Assembly: GCA_900554845.1 (NCBI GenBank)
Contig: USIY01000035.1
Span: forward strand, 1 to 14,006
DNA from: an uncultured Bacteroidales bacterium
Lineage (GTDB): Bacteria; Bacteroidota; Bacteroidia; Bacteroidales; Muribaculaceae
Length of the DNA stretch: 14,006 nucleotides
Direction: 5' to 3'
This document shows, piece after piece, positions 1 to 6,848 of the stretch. Positions within the stretch are counted from its first letter, which is position 1. Every line of letters begins with the position of its first letter. The translations under genes and the position numbers were made by a program. The notes beneath the pieces were generated by a model, which worked only from the letters and a program-made list of their open reading frames with translations, was not told the origin of the DNA and did not search any database.

Positions 1-47
1 AGCATGGCCAGCAGCGCCCCCGATACCAATATCTTACTTAAGTTCAT
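1..47 (-). CDS. N-terminus of an exported protein (partial)
   Basis: An ATG at 45-47 on the minus strand opens a frame that stays open for 15 full codons to the window edge, beginning MNLSKILVSGALLAM. A lysine followed by a hydrophobic stretch is typical of a signal peptide, so the product is probably exported. The start lies 4 nt after the stop codon of the S9 peptidase, which is operon-like spacing. The mature part is outside the window, so no family can be named. The short length leaves some risk that this is chance. Confidence 0.5.
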   Translation of the reverse strand, partial: MNLSKILVSGALLAM

Positions 48-51
48 GTGT

Positions 52-2583
52 TTAATCTTTATACATGCTGTCCCACCAACGGGGATCGTCCTGCAACCAT
101 TTGGCAAACCATGCCATGATGGTATTGTGCCATACCAGTTTGCTGTCGTAGCCTGAGATGACATGATTCTCATCCTGGACGGTTATGAACTCCACCTCAC
201 GGCCCAACACACGCAGCGCGTTGAAAAGCTGGATGCTTTCCCCGATCGGCACGTTAGTGTCGACGGTACCGTGAAGCAGGAGCAACGGCGTATGGATCTT
301 GTCGGCGTTGAAAAGCGAGCCCTGCTTGGTGTAAAGCTCAGGGTCAGTCCAAGGATAACTTTTGGCCGCGGCCACGGAGTTGTAGCTGTAGCCCCAGAAA
401 CCCTCGCCCCAATAACTGGTGACGTTAGAAATGCCGGCATGACTCATGGCGGCGGCGAAAATATCGGTCTTCGTCAGCAGATACTGCGTCATGAAGCCTC
501 CGTAGGAAGCGCCGAGACAACCGATTTTCTTATCATTAACAAACTTATGTGCGGCGCAGAATTTTTTCACGCCTTCGATTATCTCGTCCGCGGTGCGTTT
601 GCCCCAGGCGTTGACATGGCGCGCGGAGTATTCCTGGCCGTATCCGGTGGTCCCGCTCGGATTCAAAGTATACACCACATACCCTCGGCTTGCGAAAACC
701 TGCGGAGAATAGAGATGATAGAAAGATGCGTTCGTAGGTGAGGTGCCACCGTAGTAATACACTATCAAAGGATATTTCTTCGAAGGATCGAATTGAGGGG
801 GAAGACACATGTAGCCGTCCACCTCCGTTCCGTCCTGGGCCGTGAAGCTCCAGGATTCCATTTTCCCGAATTCGGTGTCGCCGAGCCACTTCTGCAAAGG
901 ATTGTCGACCAGGGAACTCTTGCCGCTCTTCAGATCCAACAAATACGCCATGCCGTCACCGGTGAAGCTTCCTCCCCAATAGGCAATGTATCTGGATTCA
1001 TTTTCACCGATGCTGAAGCCCCGCACCGTCTGTACGGAATCTCCCTTGTCAAGCATTTTTATCTTACCGGTCGCTGGATTCAGCTGATAAAGATCCATGT
1101 AGAAGCCCCGCTCTCCCTTGAAATAGATCATGTTGTCGCCGGGGTTCCAGACAGGAGTCCCGTCGATTGAAGGATTGAAATCCCTGGTCATCGGCGTCAC
1201 CTCACGTGTTGCCAGATCCATTATGAAGCCCTGGATATCGAAATTATTGGCCATAGGCTCGGGAGCGTAATTGGCGCCGACACCTTCGAAAGCGTCAGGA
1301 CCGCCGAGCACGAACAGTTTTTTCGCATCCGGCGAATATACCGCGTCGTTGACATAACCGTCCACGTCTTTCAGTATTGTATCGGTGGCGAAGGTGGCCA
1401 TATCCATCTGCACCAACGAAATCTTATAAAAGGGATAATGTGACGGTGTCTGACGCGACGATAAATAAAGCAATTTTTTACCGTCGCGAGTGATGTCGCA
1501 TATCGATGTCGACGCTCCCCCGTAGGTCAACGGTATGGCTACGCCGTTCTTAAGATCATAGCGGCAAATATACATACGGTCGCGATCGCCGGGAATACGG
1601 TCGTCGGGCGATTTTACCCTGCGCATTATGCCCTCCTCCTTCGCTCCGCTAACCTCGTCATAATAGAAAAGATAGTTCTCGTCGGGACTTACCGTGACCT
1701 CTTGAGTGGGTATGGCCGTGGCTATCTTGCGCACTCGCATCTCCGGCACGCTGACAGTGAACATGTCATAATCCTTCGGTCCCTGGGCCGTGTAATACAG
1801 TGAGGTTCCTTCAGGCATCCAGTCAGCGTAAATATTTATTCCTTCGCTTATCAGGCGTCCGGTGGCGGTTTCAGTCAATACGGCACGATAGCGCGTGTCC
1901 TTGGCCGAGACAGTCTCCCTGTACTTCGTGAGCAGATATTTTCCGTCCGGACTTACGCTCATGGAGTACACACGCTCTCCCTGCATTGTGGCCAAGGGAC
2001 TGACCACCCAGCCCATATCAGAAGAGGCGGAGACAGCCACATCCTTATATTCATTGTCGGGGACGAATTCCAGCTTTACGCTCGGGTCTCCTTTATCCTC
2101 GGGGGTGGTGAGGACGTTTACTATAATGGAGTTGTCCTGCATGGGAAGCAATTCCACGGAACCTGTTGCCTCGACAGGCACAGAATCGGCATTGTTTTTG
2201 GAAATCTTGGTCTCACCGTTCACCGACACCTCGGCACGTGATGAAGACGTTAGTTTCAGGGTCCCCTTGGCAAAACGCTCCGCGCGCAAACGGGTAGCCA
2301 GCGTACGCAAGCCTGGCGTGCGACGGGAATTAACCAGGACAAGATTCCCGGCCGTGTCGGGAGCCATCGTGGTCCAGCCCGCTGTCTCGGGCCATTGGGT
2401 CGCGAAATGACGGGATTTCAACAATTTCTCGACGCCGAAGGGATTCTCCTTCTGAGTGCTGTCCGGAAGCGCCGGAATATGAAGCGGAGCCTCCGGCGAC
2501 ACTCTATAATCATTTATGACATATGCCGAAGCGCACAACGCAACACCGAGCATGCCGATAAACGTCATTCCTGCAATTTTCAT
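52..2583 (-). CDS. S9 family (prolyl oligopeptidase/DPP IV-like) serine peptidase
   Basis: An 843-residue exported serine peptidase expected to trim dipeptides or short peptides in the periplasm. Residues 1 to about 22 form a signal peptide; Cys17 is not in a good lipobox, so signal peptidase I cleavage is more likely than lipidation. Residues of about 60-580 contain repeated beta-propeller blades with SPDGKYLL-like and SPDENYLF-like PD40 motifs. The C-terminal 250 residues form the alpha/beta hydrolase domain. It has the nucleophile elbow GASYGG (Ser693), the acid in HGTVDTNVP (Asp775) and the base in DENH (His807), in the right order and spacing, so the enzyme looks intact. Length fits the bacterial S9 family. 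It lies 27 nt downstream of the FKBP-like lipoprotein gene and should be co-transcribed with it. The exact S9 subfamily (DPP IV versus acylaminoacyl peptidase) cannot be fixed by eye. Confidence 0.93.
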   Translation of the reverse strand: MKIAGMTFIGMLGVALCASAYVINDYRVSPEAPLHIPALPDSTQKENPFGVEKLLKSRHFATQWPETAGWTTMAPDTAGNLVLVNSRRTPGLRTLATRLRAERFAKGTLKLTSSSRAEVSVNGETKISKNNADSVPVEATGSVELLPMQDNSIIVNVLTTPEDKGDPSVKLEFVPDNEYKDVAVSASSDMGWVVSPLATMQGERVYSMSVSPDGKYLLTKYRETVSAKDTRYRAVLTETATGRLISEGINIYADWMPEGTSLYYTAQGPKDYDMFTVSVPEMRVRKIATAIPTQEVTVSPDENYLFYYDEVSGAKEEGIMRRVKSPDDRIPGDRDRMYICRYDLKNGVAIPLTYGGASTSICDITRDGKKLLYLSSRQTPSHYPFYKISLVQMDMATFATDTILKDVDGYVNDAVYSPDAKKLFVLGGPDAFEGVGANYAPEPMANNFDIQGFIMDLATREVTPMTRDFNPSIDGTPVWNPGDNMIYFKGERGFYMDLYQLNPATGKIKMLDKGDSVQTVRGFSIGENESRYIAYWGGSFTGDGMAYLLDLKSGKSSLVDNPLQKWLGDTEFGKMESWSFTAQDGTEVDGYMCLPPQFDPSKKYPLIVYYYGGTSPTNASFYHLYSPQVFASRGYVVYTLNPSGTTGYGQEYSARHVNAWGKRTADEIIEGVKKFCAAHKFVNDKKIGCLGASYGGFMTQYLLTKTDIFAAAMSHAGISNVTSYWGEGFWGYSYNSVAAAKSYPWTDPELYTKQGSLFNADKIHTPLLLLHGTVDTNVPIGESIQLFNALRVLGREVEFITVQDENHVISGYDSKLVWHNTIMAWFAKWLQDDPRWWDSMYKD

Positions 2584-2610
2584 ATCTGCTGATTTTCTAT
2601 CCGTGAATAC

Positions 2611-3135
2611 TTACTCGTACGGTTTCTCCAAAGCGGGAATAGAAACAAATTTGACGTTGTAAATCAAATTGGTGTACGGTTTCACCGATCCGTAGCTGGT
2701 GTTTCCATAACCTGTGTTGTAGGGGAGTATCATAGTCACCGAATCACCAACGTGCATGTTGGTAAGCGCAATCTGAAAACCTACACAGTTGTTGTTCACA
2801 ACAGAAGTATACAGACTGTCGCCGTTGCTTTTGTAAGATGTCTGATAGAGCACGCTGTCGATGTCATATAGCTCATATTTCACACTTACCGTTGAAGTGG
2901 ACAGGGGCTTCAGACTGTCTTGGGTGAGCGTCCGGTCATTATGCCACTTCATATAGACAGAATGATATGGCGCCCAATTCACAGAGACCTTCTCATACTC
3001 CCTCAAATCAATCTTATTAAGATATTCATCATTACGTGTCCTCCAGTCCTCGTAATCTTCCACATCGCTTTTGAGACAAGACTGCAATACGATGGCCGAG
3101 AACAGTATTGATAACAATATCAGGATTTTTTTCAT
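2611..3135 (-). CDS. FKBP-like peptidyl-prolyl isomerase-fold lipoprotein
   Basis: A 174-residue lipoprotein. The signal peptide ends in the lipobox VLQSC with Cys20 as the lipidated residue. Residues of about 78-170 follow the FKBP pattern: VKYELYD (for VxYtG), a YQTSY segment where FKBPs have FDSS, CVGFQIALTNMHVGDSV (for vixGweeal..MkvGe), ILPYNTGYG (for iPpelaYG) and NLIYNVKFVSI as the last strand. The substrate-pocket Trp is replaced by Phe and the FD pair by YQ, so isomerase activity is uncertain and the domain may bind rather than catalyse. It starts 13 nt after lemA and ends 27 nt before the S9 peptidase gene. A periplasm-facing fold helper, possibly tethered to the outer membrane, is the best inference. 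Related Bacteroidales lipoproteins are sometimes only labelled as domains of unknown function. Confidence 0.75.
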   Translation of the reverse strand: MKKILILLSILFSAIVLQSCLKSDVEDYEDWRTRNDEYLNKIDLREYEKVSVNWAPYHSVYMKWHNDRTLTQDSLKPLSTSTVSVKYELYDIDSVLYQTSYKSNGDSLYTSVVNNNCVGFQIALTNMHVGDSVTMILPYNTGYGNTSYGSVKPYTNLIYNVKFVSIPALEKPYE

Positions 3136-3148
3136 TTTCGAGTCAGTG

Positions 3149-3727
3149 TTAGAACTTTACTTCCGGGGCGCGTTCCGCACCGGCTTCGGCTTTGAATTGG
3201 GGCTTTGCGTCGAAACCGAACCATCCGGCATATATCACGGTCGGGAATTTCTTTATGGATGTATTATAATCCATCACGGCCTCGGTATAGCGTTTGCGCG
3301 CCACTGCCACTCGGTTCTCAGTGCCCTCCAGCTGAGCCTGAAGGTTCATGAAATTCTCGTTGGCCTTCAGATCCGGATATGCTTCCGTAACAGCCAAAAG
3401 AGACTTCAATGCGCTGCTGAGCTCGCCCTGCGCCTCCTGGTATTTGGCCAAGGTCTCCTCGTTGAGGTTGGCCGGGTCGATCGTTATCGACGTGGCTTTG
3501 GCACGTGCCTCCGTCACTTTTGTGAGAGTCGCTTCCTCATGCGTGGCGTAACCTTTGACGGTATTCACCAGATTGGGGATCAGATCGGAACGACGCTGAT
3601 ACTGGTTCTCCACTTCTGCCCATGACTGATCCACGCTCTGCTGCTTCTCCACGAGGCTGTTATAATTGCAGCTTGTCAGGCCGGTCATCGCGACCAATGC
3701 CACAAGCATCATAACTAATTTCTTCAT
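3149..3727 (-). CDS. lemA: LemA family lipoprotein
   Basis: A 192-residue LemA-family protein. The core begins with the diagnostic sequence YNSLVEKQQSVDQSWAEVENQYQRR and continues with RSDLIPNLVNTVKGY and ARAKATSI; the rest is predicted helical bundle up to AVARKRYTEAVMDYN and a C-terminal PTVIYAGWFGF segment. The N-terminus is a signal peptide with lipobox LTSC (Cys20), so this copy is a lipoprotein rather than the usual N-terminal membrane-anchored form. The molecular role of LemA proteins is poorly defined. The gene is 39 nt downstream of glyQS and 13 nt upstream of the FKBP-like gene, in an apparent operon. It is not beside a TPM-domain gene, the frequent partner of lemA elsewhere. Confidence 0.93.
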   Translation of the reverse strand: MKKLVMMLVALVAMTGLTSCNYNSLVEKQQSVDQSWAEVENQYQRRSDLIPNLVNTVKGYATHEEATLTKVTEARAKATSITIDPANLNEETLAKYQEAQGELSSALKSLLAVTEAYPDLKANENFMNLQAQLEGTENRVAVARKRYTEAVMDYNTSIKKFPTVIYAGWFGFDAKPQFKAEAGAERAPEVKF

Positions 3728-3741
3728 ACTCGTAATTATAT

Positions 3742-3756
3742 GGCGGAATTTCCGCC
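3742..3756 (-). other. GC-rich palindrome between glyQS and lemA
   Basis: In the 39-nt gap between the glyQS stop and the lemA start, the sequence GGCGGAATTTCCGCC is a palindrome with 7-nt arms around one central base; a realistic RNA hairpin has 5 GC pairs and a 5-nt loop. No T tract follows on the minus strand, so it is not a standard intrinsic terminator. It could be a processing or stability element that uncouples glyQS from the downstream envelope genes. Confidence 0.5.
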
Positions 3757-3766
3757 GAATGGTAAA

Positions 3767-5317
3767 TTATTTATCCGCAAGACGACGGAGTAGACTGTTG
3801 AGACTGACTTCGTCAGCGAGGATCTTCTCCAGATCGTCCACATTCACGCGCTTCTGCTCCATGGAATCGCGGTAACGCAAAGTCACTGTTCCGTCCTCAA
3901 GAGTCTGATGATCGACAGTGACGCAGAAAGGCGTGCCTATGGCGTCCTGACGACGGTAACGTTTGCCGATGGAGTCCTTCTCATCGTACTGGCATGTGAA
4001 ATCGAAACGCAGACGGTGCTGGATCTCACGTGCCTTTTCCGGAAGTCCGTCCTTCTTGACCAACGGCAGCACGGCGCACTTCACGGGAGCGATGGGTGCG
4101 GGGAAATGCATCACCACGCGGCTGTCGCCTCCTTCCAGAACCTGATTTTCGTAACAGGAGCACATCACACTCAGGAACATACGGTCCACACCGATCGACG
4201 TTTCAATAACATACGGGACGTAGCTCTCGTTCAACTCCGGATCGAAGTACTGTATTTTCTTGCCTGAGAATTTCTCATGCTGCGACAGGTCGAAGTTGGT
4301 ACGGGAGTGAATGCCCTCCACTTCTTTGAAACCGAAAGGCATCTCGAACTCAATGTCGGTGGCGGCGTTTGCGTAATGCGCCAGCTTCTCATGGTCGTGG
4401 TAACGGTATTTCTCATCGCCCAGCCCGAGATTCTTATGCCATGCCAGACGCACCTTGCGCCAGTAGTCGAACCATTTCATCTCTTCGCCGGGACGTACAA
4501 AGAACTGCATTTCCATCTGCTCGAACTCACGCATGCGGAATATGAACTGGCGCGCCACAATCTCGTTGCGGAAAGCCTTTCCGATCTGAGCTATACCGAA
4601 AGGTATGCGCATACGTCCGGTTTTCTGGACGTTGAGATAGTTCACGAAGATACCCTGGGCTGTCTCGGGACGCAGATAAACCTCCATGGCGCCGTCGGCG
4701 GTGGATCCCATCTCGGTCTTGAACATCAGATTGAACTGACGGACATCCGTCCAGTTGCGCGTGCCGCTGATAGGATCTACAATCTCGTAGTCCAGTATTA
4801 TCTGTTTCAGCTCGTTGAGATCGTTGGCGTTCATGGCTTCCGAGTAACGCTTGTGCAACTCGTCGCGTTTTGCCTGATGCTCAAGCACGCGGCCGTTAGT
4901 CTCGCGGAACTTCGCCTCGTCGAAAGCGTCGCCGAAACGTTTTGCGGCTTTCGCCACTTCCTTGTTGATCTTCTCATCAAACTTGGCGATCTCATCCTCT
5001 ATCAGCACATCGGCGCGGTAACGCTTCTTGCTGTCGCGATTGTCGATCAACGGATCGTTGAAGGCATCGACGTGTCCTGAGGCTTTCCATATAGTGGGAT
5101 GCATGAATATCGCCGAGTCAATGCCGACTATATTGTCATGAAGCATGGTCATCGCTTCCCACCAGTAACGCTTGATGTTGTTCTTCAGTTCCACGCCGTT
5201 CTGTCCGTAGTCGTAAACGGCCGACAGGCCGTCATAAATCTCCGACGACTGGAATACGAATCCGTACTCCTTGGCATGCGCTATTATCGACTTGAATACG
5301 TCCTCTTGTTTTGCCAT
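3767..5317 (-). CDS. glyQS: Glycine--tRNA ligase (single-chain, homodimeric type)
   Basis: A 516-residue class II aminoacyl-tRNA synthetase that charges tRNA-Gly with glycine in the cytoplasm. It is the single-subunit type, not the alpha2beta2 type of E. coli. Visible features are the N-terminal segment with YGFVFQSSEIYDG, motif 2 around FRNEI (residues 249-253) continuing to FRMREFEQMEMQFF, and motif 3 SIGVDRMF with Arg379. A C-terminal anticodon-binding domain follows (PIAPVKCAVLPL onward, ending near LEDGTVTLRYRDS). Length is close to the family norm. The ATG at 5315-5317 is preceded by an A-rich leader and a promoter at 5356-5386. It is the first gene of the probable operon with lemA, the FKBP-like lipoprotein and the S9 peptidase. 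No T-box-like leader is visible. Confidence 0.97.
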   Translation of the reverse strand: MAKQEDVFKSIIAHAKEYGFVFQSSEIYDGLSAVYDYGQNGVELKNNIKRYWWEAMTMLHDNIVGIDSAIFMHPTIWKASGHVDAFNDPLIDNRDSKKRYRADVLIEDEIAKFDEKINKEVAKAAKRFGDAFDEAKFRETNGRVLEHQAKRDELHKRYSEAMNANDLNELKQIILDYEIVDPISGTRNWTDVRQFNLMFKTEMGSTADGAMEVYLRPETAQGIFVNYLNVQKTGRMRIPFGIAQIGKAFRNEIVARQFIFRMREFEQMEMQFFVRPGEEMKWFDYWRKVRLAWHKNLGLGDEKYRYHDHEKLAHYANAATDIEFEMPFGFKEVEGIHSRTNFDLSQHEKFSGKKIQYFDPELNESYVPYVIETSIGVDRMFLSVMCSCYENQVLEGGDSRVVMHFPAPIAPVKCAVLPLVKKDGLPEKAREIQHRLRFDFTCQYDEKDSIGKRYRRQDAIGTPFCVTVDHQTLEDGTVTLRYRDSMEQKRVNVDDLEKILADEVSLNSLLRRLADK

Positions 5318-5329
5318 TATGATGTTTCC

Positions 5330-5349
5330 TTTTGATTTCTTTTGATTTC
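5330..5349. repeat. Short tandem repeat in the glyQS leader
   Basis: TTTTGATTTC occurs twice in tandem (5330-5339 and 5340-5349). It lies in the untranslated leader of glyQS, between the -7 element and the start codon; on the mRNA it reads as an A-rich GAAATCAAAA repeat. It may serve as the A-rich upstream region that Bacteroidota use in place of a Shine-Dalgarno sequence. Chance slippage is equally possible. Confidence 0.5.
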
Positions 5350-5355
5350 AACAAG

Positions 5356-5386
5356 CAAAGTTACGAAATTATTGCCAATTATGAAA
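5356..5386 (-). promoter_or_regulatory. Bacteroidota-type promoter of glyQS
   Basis: On the minus strand, TAACTTTG (plus coordinates 5356-5363) matches the -7 consensus TAnnTTTG exactly. TTTC (5383-5386), one mismatch from the -33 consensus TTTG, sits 19 nt upstream of it. This predicts a leader of about 30 nt before the glyQS ATG. Confidence 0.7.
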
Positions 5387-5421
5387 ATAGTGCCGAACTT
5401 CTCCCTTTTACTTGCTCAGCA

Positions 5422-5440
5422 TTCCGCCCTCCAAGCGGAA
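5422..5440. other. Second hairpin beside the XRE terminator
   Basis: TTCCGC (5422-5427) and GCGGAA (5435-5440) are perfect 6-nt arms around a 7-nt loop. On the minus strand this hairpin directly follows the T tract of the XRE terminator. There is no clean T tract after it on either strand, so it may just reinforce the terminator or insulate the glyQS promoter region. Confidence 0.4.
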
Positions 5441-5474
5441 AACAAAAAGGAACCGACAGTTTCCTGTTGGTTCC
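5439..5474 (-). terminator. Intrinsic terminator of the XRE gene
   Basis: On the minus strand, GGAACC (5474-5469) pairs with GGTTCC (5454-5449). An inner ACAG/CTGT stem closes a GAAA tetraloop after one A-C mismatch, giving about 10 base pairs. A T-rich tract (5448-5439) follows immediately. It lies 35 nt after the XRE stop codon and separates this gene from the glyQS promoter. Confidence 0.85.
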
Positions 5475-5509
5475 CATTGTAACATAATTGCTAAATTCCG
5501 CAGAGGACG

Positions 5510-5719
5510 CTACGCATCCATCACCTGCCTGGTCTCCATAATTTCCAGACACAGATTCAACGACTTCAACAACTTCTCTATCGTTCTGATCGAAGGATTG
5601 GCATAATTACCTTCTATTGACTTGATCATCCGAACACTGACTCCCGATATGTCAGCAAGAGACTGTTGAGTAAGCCGCAACTCTTGTCTGCGTTTCCTGA
5701 TTTCTTGTCCAATGTCCAT
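5510..5719 (-). CDS. XRE/HipB-like helix-turn-helix regulator, solitary
   Basis: A 69-residue DNA-binding protein consisting almost only of a Cro/C1-type five-helix HTH domain. Residues 4-14 (GQEIRKRRQEL) are helix 1, TQQSLADISGV (17-27) is helix 2, and SVRMIKSIEGN (28-38) is the recognition helix. The following NPSIRTIEKLLKSLNL matches the HipB-like pattern NPSlxTLxkvlkaLgl. Such small proteins usually act as repressors or antitoxins. No hipA or other known toxin gene adjoins it: downstream are a terminator and glyQS, and upstream, divergently, is only a 38-codon membrane ORF. The ATG is chosen because the HTH begins a few residues later. No good -7 element was found upstream. It is very probably a dimeric repressor; its target is unknown, but the dyads at 5850-5930 are candidates. 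Confidence 0.88.
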   Translation of the reverse strand: MDIGQEIRKRRQELRLTQQSLADISGVSVRMIKSIEGNYANPSIRTIEKLLKSLNLCLEIMETRQVMDA

Positions 5720-5849
5720 AATTTTTCAGCAATGCCTAATTTTCTATTCTTTATAAATAAACATGCGGGTTATACTCCAAAATGATGCCGGGAAGTATCC
5801 CCTTAATCTGACCTTACTTTGCCACGCTCCCACCCCTACTCTAAGGTGT

Positions 5850-5930
5850 ATGAAAGGTTAACAAATTTCATTACGCGAATTTAATTATTTTGGAATAATT
5901 TATCAAGAACTTTCATAAAAAACTCTGAAA
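5850..5930. promoter_or_regulatory. Cluster of three dyads, candidate operator region
   Basis: Three inverted repeats lie in the 304-bp gap between the XRE gene and the small ORF. ATGAAA-N10-TTTCAT spans 5850-5871. AATTATT-TTGG-AATAATT spans 5883-5900. TTTCA-N10-TGAAA spans 5911-5930. Their centres are 31 and 29 bp apart, about three helical turns each. The outer two use the same pentamer with the same N10 spacing in reversed order. The DNA is AT-rich, so chance is a real alternative. The rest of the gap (5720-5849, 5931-5990) shows no ORF with gene-like features. Confidence 0.4.
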
Positions 5931-5990
5931 ATCTTTTCTATTTTAGCATTTTTTTACATTTAGCTGATTAGTCATGGCAGTTGATTGTCC

Positions 5991-5998
5991 TAATTTTG
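5991..5998 (+). promoter_or_regulatory. -7 element for the 38-codon ORF
   Basis: TAATTTTG fits the Bacteroidota -7 consensus TAnnTTTG exactly and is followed by C, as is common. The -33 side is weak: only TTAG (5968-5971) lies near the expected position, 19 nt upstream. A start site near 6005 would leave a short A-rich leader before the ATG at 6024. A weak -33 with a good -7 fits a promoter that is regulated. Confidence 0.6.
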
Positions 5999-6023
5999 CA
6001 TCGTCAATCAAAAACTAATAATT

Positions 6024-6140
6024 ATGAAAACTGCCCCCAAAAATTCCGCAACAAACTGGATACGTCGCAACAGTGGGCTGCTTGCGATTTACTCGATCGG
6101 GTTCATCGTTGTGCTTCTGCAGTTACGCAGCATCATATAA
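6024..6140 (+). CDS. Predicted single-pass membrane microprotein (38 aa)
   Basis: ATG at 6024-6026 opens a 38-codon frame ending in TAA at 6138-6140. The N-terminal part MKTAPKNSATNWIRRN is basic and polar. It is followed by a hydrophobic helix, SGLLAIYSIGFIVVLLQL (residues 17-34), and a short LRSII tail. Positive charges before the helix predict an N-in orientation in the inner membrane. Support comes from the -7 element TAATTTTG at 5991, an A-rich leader AAAACTAATAATT just before the ATG, and a clean helix length. No family is recognised. It is convergent with the phosphopantetheinyl transferase gene, 12 nt away, and divergent from the XRE regulator. It could be a regulated membrane peptide (stress or toxin-like) or a chance ORF; similar-length membrane toxins and stress peptides exist in other phyla, but no homology is claimed. 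Confidence 0.6.
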   Translation: MKTAPKNSATNWIRRNSGLLAIYSIGFIVVLLQLRSII

Positions 6141-6152
6141 GAATCCGCAATG

Positions 6153-6848
6153 TCACTGGGCCTTTTTGTTGAAACGCGCGGCCTTGGGCGAATAGGCCAA
6201 AGTGATTACAAAATCATCGCTTAGATAAGTGTAAAGAACAAAATCCACACATTTGCCATCGGGGAGCGTCACATAGGCGCTCCCGTAGTCTTTTTCCGAA
6301 AAATCACCGAATTCCTTTGTATCAAACACGGGTGTGGCAGGTCCGAATTTCGGCATTTTAGCAATATGGATCTGCTTACGGAAATCCAGACCTTCGGTCA
6401 GCGCCGCCTTGTACACCGCTTCTTTAACGGTCCACGCCTGGACGTTCAATTCCACGTCATCATCCGGTATCATCTTGAGCTCCTCCTCGGAAAGGAAGCG
6501 GTCGCGTAATTTCAGCACCTGCTGACGATCCTTTCTTTCAGCGTCGATTCCCAGGGCAGCACGGTCCGAATACTCCGACAGCTGGACCTCCGGAGTGTCG
6601 GGCAATGTGGCTATGGCCAGCAATCCCTTGCAATGGGTCACGGATATCCGGGCCGAGCTCCCGAACAGGAAAGGCGCTCCGTTGTGAAAATGTCCTATCT
6701 CACGATACTCTTCACGTCCATTCTCACCATATATCTGTCTGGCTCCTTCAAGCCATGCCGGCCCGCAGTAATCCTCCCCTTCGGTTATCTCTTCCACCTT
6801 AATGCAAGGCATGGTGGGATGCCGCCAATATACAAAATCCTCCATCAC
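6153..6848 (-). CDS. 4'-phosphopantetheinyl transferase superfamily protein
   Basis: A 231-residue enzyme expected to move the 4'-phosphopantetheine arm from CoA to a serine of acyl or peptidyl carrier proteins in the cytoplasm. The Sfp-type signatures are present: SVTHCKGLLAIA (start of the conserved core), LGIDAE with Asp102 and Glu104 as magnesium ligands, and WTVKEAVYK with Glu143 and Lys147. These lie about 40 residues apart, as in the family. Length fits the Sfp type rather than the short AcpS type. The start codon overlaps the gldE stop by 4 bp (ATGA), so translation is probably coupled. Its carrier-protein substrate cannot be told from this window; no polyketide or NRPS gene is nearby, so it may serve fatty-acid ACP. 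Confidence 0.9.
   Translation of the reverse strand: MMEDFVYWRHPTMPCIKVEEITEGEDYCGPAWLEGARQIYGENGREEYREIGHFHNGAPFLFGSSARISVTHCKGLLAIATLPDTPEVQLSEYSDRAALGIDAERKDRQQVLKLRDRFLSEEELKMIPDDDVELNVQAWTVKEAVYKAALTEGLDFRKQIHIAKMPKFGPATPVFDTKEFGDFSEKDYGSAYVTLPDGKCVDFVLYTYLSDDFVITLAYSPKAARFNKKAQ

Noticed and set aside
4277..5080. Plus-strand ORF (267 aa) opposite glyQS
   Set aside because: Antisense shadow of a conserved synthetase; no motifs seen.
5510..5719. HipBA toxin-antitoxin system
   Set aside because: The regulator is HipB-like, but no HipA kinase gene lies on either side; downstream is a terminator and then glyQS.
5772..5798. ATACT/AGTAT inverted repeat upstream of the XRE gene
   Set aside because: Five-base arms 17 nt apart are too weak to call an operator, although the position would suit autoregulation.
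5981..6172. Plus-strand ORF of 63 codons overlapping the microprotein ORF in another frame
   Set aside because: Its TTG start lies upstream of the predicted promoter -7 element, the sequence has no gene-like features, and it runs into the PPTase gene.
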